This document shows, in pieces, positions 57,793 to 64,000 of a stretch of 64,000 nt of DNA; positions within the stretch are counted from its first letter, which is position 1, and each line of letters begins with the position of its first letter. The notes under the pieces were generated by a model that worked only from the letters and a program-made list of their open reading frames with translations, made no database searches and had not been told where the DNA came from. Source of the DNA: Ditibartonella choladocola (GTDB lineage Bacteria; Pseudomonadota; Alphaproteobacteria; Rhizobiales; Rhizobiaceae); the NCBI RefSeq assembly GCF_002007565.1, contig NZ_CP015625.1, positions 1,178,001 to 1,242,000 of the forward strand, read 5' to 3'. The position numbers and the translations under genes are program-made.

Positions 57793-58251
57793 GTTTTATT
57801 GAAAAAGCGGTTTTCCAAGCTGTAAAAATTCGTTTTATGATTATTGTTTAATGGATAAAAATGCCGATTTCCGATTTCTTCACTATCGGGAATGTCGAGG
57901 CCTTGTACAGGGTTAAGACGAAGAGGGCTTGAAACTTCCGATCGTCTCTCAGCGGTAATGTTGCCCATAGCAGTCATTTGAAATCAATTGGAATTGAAAA
58001 AATACAACCCCGTGTGGAGTAGACGGTTCAAGATCCGGATAAATTTTTTAAAATCTGCCGACGTCAACCAATTCCGTCATTTCCAGTCCAAAACGACACT
58101 TGAAAGCAAACTTGTGTTTCCGGTTCAATTTGCCGCCAAACTTCAACAATTTTTACTTTTCACTGGAACTGTCTGATTGGCTCAATTTTATGAGCTTTCA
58201 AGTTCAACTTCATAAACTTCCCGTTTTGCTTAAAAAATTGAAATTTTTGGA
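57793..58251. other. intergenic region before the ilvIH leader
   Basis: This 459-base stretch from the methyltransferase to the ilvI promoter holds no convincing gene. A 62-codon plus-strand frame at 57988 and a 102-codon minus-strand frame at 57669-57977 lack motifs and ribosome sites. No terminator was identified for the methyltransferase. Confidence 0.5.
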
Positions 58252-58280
58252 TTGACGAGCTGTTTTCTCCATAATAATGT
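58252..58280 (+). promoter_or_regulatory. candidate promoter of the ilvIH leader
   Basis: TTGACG (58252-58257), 17 bases, then TAATGT (58275-58280). Transcription would begin near 58287, at or just before the leader peptide ATG at 58288, so the leader transcript would have almost no 5' untranslated region. Read by eye. Confidence 0.5.
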
Positions 58281-58287
58281 TTCACCC

Positions 58288-58338
58288 ATGAAACAGATTA
58301 TTCTAGTAGTGCGAACGCGTATGGGGCAAATGGTGTAA
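58288..58338 (+). CDS. ilvIH operon leader peptide
   Basis: A 16-codon frame reads MKQIILVVRTRMGQMV and stops with TAA. Residues 4-8 are Ile-Ile-Leu-Val-Val, codons for the end products of the pathway, as expected for ribosome-mediated attenuation. Immediately downstream are hairpins and a terminator before the biosynthetic operon. It is too short for automatic callers. Similar ilvIH leader peptides are known in rhizobia; this copy is recognised from content and position. Confidence 0.85.
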   Translation: MKQIILVVRTRMGQMV

Positions 58339-58370
58339 CCATTCGGCTTATAGCCACTCATACGCGAAAC

Positions 58371-58393
58371 AGGCTCCCTTGGGGGCCTTTTTT
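58371..58393 (+). terminator. attenuator terminator before ilvI
   Basis: AGGCTCC (58371-58377) pairs with GGGGCCT (58382-58388, one G-T pair) and is followed by a T-run. Upstream, CGCGTATG (58316-58323) can pair with CATACGCG (58359-58366), and GGCTTATAGCC (58345-58355) forms a small hairpin whose AGCC could alternatively pair with GGCT of the terminator arm. This layout fits an attenuator switch. Confidence 0.8.
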
Positions 58394-58428
58394 ATTACCT
58401 CAATGAATTCAGTTGGCGAGTAGGAAAA

Positions 58429-60228
58429 ATGACAGAAGAACCAAAACCAAAAGACAGTTTCGATGGAAAAACAATGTCTGGTGCGGAAATGGTCGTGCAG
58501 GCACTTATCGACCAAGGGGTGGAGCGTGTTTTTGGTTATCCGGGGGGAGCGGTGCTCCCGATTTTTGACGAGATTTATCAACAGAATTCATTCGAGCATA
58601 TACTCGTTCGTCATGAACAAGCTGCCGGACATGCAGCGGAAGGTTATGCCCGCAGCACCGGTAAAGTCGGTGTTATGTTGGTCACGTCAGGGCCGGGTGC
58701 TACGAATACGGTGACAGCACTTCAGGACGCGCTGATGGATTCGATTCCGCTTGTATGTTTTTCAGGTCAGGTTCCGACAACCTTGATCGGTACAGACGGT
58801 TTTCAGGAAGCCGATACTGTCGGAATTACCCGCCCGTGTACAAAGCATAATTGGCTGGTCAAGGATGTAAATGACCTGTCTCGCATTATTCATGAAGCTT
58901 TCTATATAGCGCAGACGGGGCGTCCGGGTCCTGTTCTCATTGATATTCCGAAGGATGTTCAATTTGCCTCCGGAGTTTATACCGCACCCCGATCAATGCC
59001 GCGTCAAAGTTATCGACCGCAATTGGATGGCAACAGCAAAGCAATCGAATATGCAGTCAGAATGCTTGCGGAAGCCAAAAAACCGGTTATTTATACGGGC
59101 GGCGGGGTAATATCTTCCGGAAGCGACGCCGTGCGCCTGTTGCGCGAGCTTGTTGCGCTCGGAGATTTTCCGATCACTTCGACGCTTATGGGGCTTGGAG
59201 CCTATCCGGCATCAGGGAAAAACTGGTTGGGTATGCTCGGAATGCATGGCACTTATGAGGCCAATATGACAATGCATGAGTGCGACGTTATGTTGGCAAT
59301 CGGTGCGCGTTTTGATGATCGTATTACAGGGCGGCTTGACGCTTTTGCACCCAATGCGCGTAAAATCCATGTTGATATAGACCCCTCTTCAATCAACAAG
59401 ATTGTCAAAGTCGAAGTGCCAATTGTTGGCGACGTTGCCCATGTTCTGGAAAATATGACACGGAATTTGCGTGCTCTGAAGCCGGTTCCTGATAAAGAAA
59501 CAAGAAAAGCCTGGTGGGATCAGATCAATCATTGGAGGGCACGCAACTCGCTTGCCTATAAACACAGATCCGATGTCATTATGCCGCAATATGGAATAAA
59601 GCGGCTATACGAGCTGACGAAAGAAAAGAACGCCTATATCACGACCGAAGTCGGTCAACACCAGATGTGGACAGCGCAATATTATGGTTTCGAGGAGCCG
59701 CGCCACTTCATGACATCCGGCGGATTGGGCACAATGGGCTATGGTTTCCCCGCGTCGATTGGCGTTCAGATTGCCCATCCCGATGCACTTGTTATATGTG
59801 TGGCCGGTGATGCATCCATTCAAATGAATATTCAGGAATTGGCAACGGCTATGCAACACAAGACGCCGGTCAAGGTGTTTATTTTGAACAACCATTACAT
59901 GGGAATGGTTCGTCAGTGGCAACAATTGCTTCATGGAAACAGGCTCTCCAATTCCTATACAGATGCTATGCCCGATTTTGTAAAACTTGCCGAGGCTTAT
60001 GGAGCTGTTGGCATCAGATGTTCCAAACCTGAGGAACTCGATGATAAAATCGTTGAAATGCTTGAATGTGACAAACCGGTTTTCTTTGATTGCATTGTTG
60101 CTAAACTGGAAAATTGTTTCCCGATGATACCTTCCGGTCGTGCTCATAACGATATGCTGCTTCCCGATGAAGCAAATGATGAAGCAGTCCGGAACGCCAT
60201 AGATGCTAAAGGTCGCTCGCTCGTATAA
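58429..60228 (+). CDS. ilvI: Acetolactate synthase large (catalytic) subunit
   Basis: The 599-residue ThDP enzyme makes acetolactate and acetohydroxybutyrate for valine, leucine and isoleucine. It has the catalytic glutamate in VRHEQAAGHAAEGYAR, the FAD and middle domain (GGVISSGSDAVRLLRE) and the ThDP motif beginning VAGDASIQMNIQEL and ending ILNN. Length and domain order are normal. It is expected to be controlled by the leader attenuator upstream. ilvH follows after 8 bases. Confidence 0.97.
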   Translation: MTEEPKPKDSFDGKTMSGAEMVVQALIDQGVERVFGYPGGAVLPIFDEIYQQNSFEHILVRHEQAAGHAAEGYARSTGKVGVMLVTSGPGATNTVTALQDALMDSIPLVCFSGQVPTTLIGTDGFQEADTVGITRPCTKHNWLVKDVNDLSRIIHEAFYIAQTGRPGPVLIDIPKDVQFASGVYTAPRSMPRQSYRPQLDGNSKAIEYAVRMLAEAKKPVIYTGGGVISSGSDAVRLLRELVALGDFPITSTLMGLGAYPASGKNWLGMLGMHGTYEANMTMHECDVMLAIGARFDDRITGRLDAFAPNARKIHVDIDPSSINKIVKVEVPIVGDVAHVLENMTRNLRALKPVPDKETRKAWWDQINHWRARNSLAYKHRSDVIMPQYGIKRLYELTKEKNAYITTEVGQHQMWTAQYYGFEEPRHFMTSGGLGTMGYGFPASIGVQIAHPDALVICVAGDASIQMNIQELATAMQHKTPVKVFILNNHYMGMVRQWQQLLHGNRLSNSYTDAMPDFVKLAEAYGAVGIRCSKPEELDDKIVEMLECDKPVFFDCIVAKLENCFPMIPSGRAHNDMLLPDEANDEAVRNAIDAKGRSLV

Positions 60229-60236
60229 GGAATAGG

Positions 60237-60812
60237 ATGATGAATGCACAGAATTTAAGTTTTGGCTCAGCTTATTTTATCGAGCCGGATAATGACCCGA
60301 TGGAAACCCATATGCTTGCGGTTCTGGTTGACAACGAACCGGGTGTGCTTGCCCGTGTTATCGGATTGTTTTCAGGGCGCGGTTATAATATTGAAAGTTT
60401 GACGGTTTCCGAAACAGAACATGAGCAGCGGTTATCCCGCATTACCGTTGTAACAAGGGCCACCCCTCAGGTGCTCGATCAGATTCGCCACCAATTGGAG
60501 CGCATTGTCCCTGTTCACAGAGTGGTCGACCTCACACTTCGCGCTCGCGAGCAGGGTCAGGATGCTCCGATTGAACGGGAACTCGCACTTATCAAAGTCG
60601 CTGGTGAAGGCGCTGATCGCGTGGAAGCCTTACGTTTGGCAGACGCTTTCCATGCCAAAGTGATTGACGCCACAGTTGAACATTTCATTTTTGAAATTAC
60701 CGGACGCACTGCGAAAGTCGACCAATTCATTGCAATTATGGGGCCATTGGGACTGGTTGAAATTTGCCGGACAGGTGTTTCCGCCATGAACAGAGGGCCA
60801 GACGGTATGTAA
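60237..60812 (+). CDS. ilvH: Acetolactate synthase small (regulatory) subunit
   Basis: The 191-residue protein has an N-terminal ACT domain (about residues 20-100; LVDNEPGVLARVIGLFSGRGYNIESLTV) that binds valine for feedback inhibition, and a C-terminal ALS_ss_C domain (AGEGADRVEALRLADAFHAKV). ATG 60237 or 60240 could be used; AAGGA lies just upstream. A terminator follows. Confidence 0.96.
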   Translation: MMNAQNLSFGSAYFIEPDNDPMETHMLAVLVDNEPGVLARVIGLFSGRGYNIESLTVSETEHEQRLSRITVVTRATPQVLDQIRHQLERIVPVHRVVDLTLRAREQGQDAPIERELALIKVAGEGADRVEALRLADAFHAKVIDATVEHFIFEITGRTAKVDQFIAIMGPLGLVEICRTGVSAMNRGPDGM

Positions 60813-60828
60813 TGAGGCTCGATAGAAG

Positions 60829-60857
60829 GCCACCGGTAAAATGCCGGTGGCTTTTTT
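60829..60857 (+). terminator. intrinsic terminator after ilvH
   Basis: GCCACCGG (60829-60836), a 7-base loop, CCGGTGGC (60844-60851) and TTTTTT. It lies between ilvH and the convergent oxygenase gene. Confidence 0.9.
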
Positions 60858-60871
60858 ATTAAAACGGATTT

Positions 60872-61948
60872 TTATTCAGCAGATTGTGTTGCCTGATAAT
60901 ATTCTTTTTTTAGACAATCAACGAGTTCGCCTGCGTCCATCGGGCGTGAAAACGGGGCACCTTGTCCGGCCCAATAAGCACCAAATTGAAAGTTCTGTTT
61001 ATCTGCCGCAAGTTTTGCAAGTTGCTTTGCTGCATCATAGGCAAAAGGATAGGGGGGAACCTCCTTATTCGGAACGTTTCGGGTAAATTCAACAAAAGCG
61101 TTATCAAGTGCACGCGCCGGTCTTCCGGAAAATGCGCGGGTCATCACCGTATGATAGGCCGAGTTGCTGGCGAGAGTTTGTCTATAGCCGCTGTCGGCTT
61201 GCGATTGCGGACAGCCGATGAAGGCCGTACCCATTTGTACGGCACTGGCACCGAGTTTTATAAAGGCTGCGATGTCACGCCCGTCCATGATGCCTCCGGC
61301 GGCAATGACCGGAATAGAAACATTTTTACGAATGATCTTTAAAAGTGGTGCAAGCGAAAGGCATTGATCGACAGAGTTTTCATCAAATATTCCGCGATGG
61401 CCACCGGCCTCGTAACCTTGGGCGATAATTGCATTGAAACCGGCATGTTCGATTGCCAAAGCCTCGTCAAGGTTGGTGGCGGTTGCGAGCAAAAAGATTC
61501 CGGCACTTTTCATAGCATTGATTTTTTCCGGTTCCGGTAGACCGAAATGAAAACTCACAATTGCCGGCTTTTCTTTCATAACGAGTTTGAAAAGTTCATC
61601 ATTGGAATAAAAACTTGTATAGATTTCCCGCAGGCTCGCGGGCTGTTGGCCGTTGAATTTTTGAAACAGAGGGCTCAAACGTTGTAGCCAGTTTTCTTCA
61701 ACTTGTTTTGCGATCAGCGCAGGCTTATGGCAGAAAAAATTGACATTGAAAGGCCGCGTTGTTGCTTTTTTCAAGCTTTCGATTGCTTTATAGGCGATTT
61801 CAGCAGATGAAGCCCCCAAACCGAGTGAACCGATTGCGCCGCTATTACAGATTTTCGCTGCCAATTCGGGCGTTGAAACACCGGCCATCGGAGCTTGAAT
61901 AAGCGGAATATCTATTTTGAAACGATCGCAAAAACCGGTATGCGGCAT
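60872..61948 (-). CDS. Nitronate monooxygenase family protein
   Basis: The 358-residue FMN protein of the nitronate monooxygenase (2-nitropropane dioxygenase) family is a TIM barrel. It has PLIQAPMAGVSTPELA, NVNFFCHKP, AQGYEAGGHRG with the usual catalytic histidine, the phosphate-binding PVIAAGGIMDGRDIAAFIKLGASAVQMGT and SGRPARAL. Some members detoxify propionate 3-nitronate. Others act as enoyl reductases in fatty acid synthesis (FabK), from which this differs in length. ATG 61948 is 5 bases after GGGAGG; an in-frame start at 61969 is possible. Confidence 0.9.
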   Translation of the reverse strand: MPHTGFCDRFKIDIPLIQAPMAGVSTPELAAKICNSGAIGSLGLGASSAEIAYKAIESLKKATTRPFNVNFFCHKPALIAKQVEENWLQRLSPLFQKFNGQQPASLREIYTSFYSNDELFKLVMKEKPAIVSFHFGLPEPEKINAMKSAGIFLLATATNLDEALAIEHAGFNAIIAQGYEAGGHRGIFDENSVDQCLSLAPLLKIIRKNVSIPVIAAGGIMDGRDIAAFIKLGASAVQMGTAFIGCPQSQADSGYRQTLASNSAYHTVMTRAFSGRPARALDNAFVEFTRNVPNKEVPPYPFAYDAAKQLAKLAADKQNFQFGAYWAGQGAPFSRPMDAGELVDCLKKEYYQATQSAE

Positions 61949-62036
61949 GTGTACCTCCCGTAAAAACACGAATATTCTATGGTAACAGGACTATAATTAA
62001 CTTGCCCTTGATCGTCGAATCCTGTTTGGTTAAATC

Positions 62037-63158
62037 ATGCAATTCTCACCTGAACAGGATAAAGCGCTTACAAAAGTATCGGCTTGGCTCAAGAATGGTC
62101 AGTCGCAGCTTTTTCGTTTGTTCGGATATGCGGGAACAGGCAAAACAACGCTCGCCCGTTATTTTGCGGAAAGTGTCGATGGTACGGTTCAATTTGCTGC
62201 CTTTACAGGTAAAGCGGCACAAGTTTTGCGCTCGAAGGGTGCAACGAATGCGCGAACCATCCATTCTTTGATATATCGTCCACGCGGTGAAGAAGAAGTG
62301 GCAGACGAAACCACGGGCAAAACTTCGATGGCTCCGATGTTTTCGCTCAATCGGCAGAGTCCCATTGCTCAAGCCAAGCTCGTTGTCATTGACGAATGTT
62401 CGATGGTCGATGAACAATTGGGGCGTGATCTGATGAGCTTTGGAACGCCTATCCTCGTATTGGGTGACCCCGGTCAATTGCCACCAATATCGGGTGGCGG
62501 TTTTTTTACCGAGCACGAGCCGGATTTTCTTTTGACGGAAATACACCGTCAGGCACGGGATAATCCGATTATCCGTCTGGCTATGGATGTTCGGGAAGGC
62601 CGCAATATTGATTATGGTGATTATGGTAGTGCCAAGGTAATTACCAGAAAGCAAGTGGATCAGCAATTGGTTCTTGAAGCCGATCAGGTGCTGGTTGGCA
62701 TTAACCGGACGCGACGGCTTTATAATAAACGGTTGCGGGAGCTTAAAGGTTTTTCTGCCGATTACCCGCAAGCAGGTGATAAACTTGTTTGCTTGCGCAA
62801 TGATCCCGCAAAGGGGCTGTTGAATGGCTCGTTATGGAAAGTCATGACAGCCTCGAAGGAAACAATCAAACCCGGTATCAGTTTGCTTATTACACCGGAA
62901 GATGACGATCGCGGTGTTGCAAAAATAAAATTATTGAAAGCAGTTTTTGACGATCCGGAAAGCGAGATTTCCTGGCAAATGAAGCGCCGTTATGACGATT
63001 TCGATTACGGCTATGCGTTGACCGTCCATAAAGCCCAAGGCTCGCAATGGGATAATGTTGTATTGTTTGATGAAAGTTTTGCATTTCGCGATACGCGCGA
63101 ACGCTGGCTTTATACAGCAATTACACGTGCCGCAGAACGGTTGACAATTGTAAGATAA
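62037..63158 (+). CDS. RecD-like ATP-dependent helicase
   Basis: The 373-residue superfamily 1B helicase has Walker A FGYAGTGKTTLA (about 29-40), TGKAAQVLRSKG (motif Ia), the Walker B-type VVIDECSMVDEQ, GDPGQLPPISGG (motif III) and the C-terminal YALTVHKAQGSQWD plus YTAITRAAERL. It resembles the small stand-alone RecD-like group rather than full RecD2 (no N-terminal domain). The role in repair or replication is presumed. It stands alone; the ATG is at 62037. Confidence 0.9.
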   Translation: MQFSPEQDKALTKVSAWLKNGQSQLFRLFGYAGTGKTTLARYFAESVDGTVQFAAFTGKAAQVLRSKGATNARTIHSLIYRPRGEEEVADETTGKTSMAPMFSLNRQSPIAQAKLVVIDECSMVDEQLGRDLMSFGTPILVLGDPGQLPPISGGGFFTEHEPDFLLTEIHRQARDNPIIRLAMDVREGRNIDYGDYGSAKVITRKQVDQQLVLEADQVLVGINRTRRLYNKRLRELKGFSADYPQAGDKLVCLRNDPAKGLLNGSLWKVMTASKETIKPGISLLITPEDDDRGVAKIKLLKAVFDDPESEISWQMKRRYDDFDYGYALTVHKAQGSQWDNVVLFDESFAFRDTRERWLYTAITRAAERLTIVR

Positions 63159-63235
63159 TCATTTCATCTGATACCGATATGTGATTGCTATTAAAATGTA
63201 ATAGCAAGAAAATATAGGCATGAGGAGAATTTATT

Positions 63236-64000
63236 ATGCGGGTGAAAGATAAAGTAGCGATCGTTACCGGTGGCGCAAAAGGCTTGGGCGAGGCGACGTC
63301 ACGTCTTCTGGCGAAAGAAGGTGCAAAAGTCGTTTTGACCGATCTTGATGAAGTCCAAGGCAAGAAAGTCGAAGCAGAAATTAACAAAGCCGGCGGCATT
63401 GCGAAATATATGAAACACGACGTTGCCAATGAACAGCAATGGAAAAAAGTCGTCGATGACACTGTCAAGCTATTCGGGAAACTGGATATTCTGGTCAATA
63501 ATGCGGGTGTCGGACACTCGGCTTCTGCAGAAGACGAAACGTTGGAAAAATGGCGCTTTCTGCAATCGATCAACCTTGATGCCGTATTTCTGGGCACAAG
63601 AGAAGCGATCCGTGTCATGAAAAACCAGAAGAGCGGTTCGATCATCAACCTCTCTTCTATCGAAGGATTGGTTGGAGATCCAACGCTTGCTGCTTATAAC
63701 GCAAGTAAGGGCGGGGTTCGTCTATTCACCAAGTCTGCCGCATTGCATTGCGCAAAATCGGGCTATGGAATTCGTGTGAATTCGGTTCATCCGGGCTATA
63801 TCTGGACACCCATGGTTGAAGAAAGTGCCAAAGAAAGCGGCGATGTCGAGGAAAGAAAAGCAGCCTTAACAGCTCTACACCCGATTGGAAAATTAGGTGT
63901 ACCGGACGATATTGCTTATGGCATTCTCTATCTTGCTTCCGATGAATCCGGTTTTGTCACCGGTTCGGAACTGGTTATTGATGGCGGTTATACCGCTCAA
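63236..64000 (+). CDS. Short-chain dehydrogenase/reductase, C-terminus at window edge
   Basis: 255 codons are visible with no stop before the edge; the family is usually about 250-260 residues, so nearly all of it is present. It is a classical SDR with the TGGAKGLGEA cofactor site, LVNNAGVG, serine in INLSSIEG, YNASKGG (Tyr and Lys of the catalytic motif) and FVTGSELVIDGGY. The substrate is unknown; the sequence resembles cyclohexanol or glucose dehydrogenase-type enzymes. GAGGAG precedes the ATG by 8 bases. Confidence 0.88.
   Translation, partial: MRVKDKVAIVTGGAKGLGEATSRLLAKEGAKVVLTDLDEVQGKKVEAEINKAGGIAKYMKHDVANEQQWKKVVDDTVKLFGKLDILVNNAGVGHSASAEDETLEKWRFLQSINLDAVFLGTREAIRVMKNQKSGSIINLSSIEGLVGDPTLAAYNASKGGVRLFTKSAALHCAKSGYGIRVNSVHPGYIWTPMVEESAKESGDVEERKAALTALHPIGKLGVPDDIAYGILYLASDESGFVTGSELVIDGGYTAQ

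Overview
This window looks like a chromosomal core segment of an alphaproteobacterium of the order Hyphomicrobiales (Rhizobiales). The best fit is a Bartonella-like or Brucella-like organism with moderately low G+C. That placement is inference. It rests on the gene order argC / glyA-nrdR-ribD-ribE-ribH-nusB, plsX-fabH-ihfA-MerR and hfq-hflX, on a CpdR response regulator, on the AcpXL/LpxXL cluster for very-long-chain lipid A acylation, and on a giant coiled-coil protein resembling the Hyphomicrobiales growth-pole-ring protein. No insertion sequence, prophage, CRISPR array or toxin system was seen.

Layout. 1-5.4 kb: argC (cut by the window edge), then glyA, the regulator nrdR and riboflavin genes ribD-ribE-ribH with nusB, tightly packed with several overlaps. 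5.4-10 kb: BamE lipoprotein, a DUF177 protein, plsX-fabH (phospholipid and fatty acid initiation), ihfA and a MerR-type regulator. 10-11.2 kb: a gene-poor AT-rich stretch and tRNA-Val. 11.2-15.5 kb: cpdR, an N-formylglutamate amidohydrolase, hisN, a lysophospholipase-like protein lacking its serine, and hsp20 behind an RpoH-like promoter and a ROSE-type RNA thermometer. 16-22.6 kb: gltB-gltD and tRNA-Pro. 23-26.5 kb: a small cytochrome c, an A-type Fe-S carrier, mazG, galE and a single Mop domain protein.

27-32 kb (minus strand): acpXL-fabF2-fabF1-adh-lpxXL, the pathway that builds and attaches the C28-type acyl chain of lipid A, here without the fabZ gene usually present in it. 32-35.2 kb: maeB and an SDR. 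35.5-39 kb: an Mla/MCE lipid transport operon (permease, ATPase, MCE protein, auxiliary lipoprotein). 39.7-44.7 kb: the giant GPR-like protein. 45-47.4 kb: a 2Fe-2S ferredoxin, a DUF922 secreted protein, folP and folK with no folB between them. 48-53.5 kb: a partial cobalamin (corrin ring) cluster, cobG-cobH-cobI-cbiG/cobJ on the minus strand and divergent cobL. 53.7-57.8 kb: hfq, hflX, a gamma carbonic anhydrase-like protein, a bile acid:sodium symporter family protein and a TPR-methyltransferase. 58.2-60.9 kb: ilvI-ilvH preceded by a promoter, a 16-residue branched-chain-rich leader peptide and an attenuator. 60.9-64 kb: a nitronate monooxygenase, a RecD-like helicase and a short-chain dehydrogenase that runs off the window.

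Together the genes are mostly envelope construction (lipid A, phospholipid, Mla transport, polar growth) and vitamin, cofactor and amino acid synthesis (riboflavin, folate, cobalamin, glutamate, isoleucine/valine). This suggests a metabolically capable symbiont or environmental relative rather than a strongly reduced pathogen; that is inference. The most interesting signals are the two RNA-based controls (hsp20, ilvIH), the active-site-less paralogues (FabF2, the lysophospholipase-like protein, the SDR at 34.4 kb), the giant coiled-coil protein and the incomplete pathway clusters.
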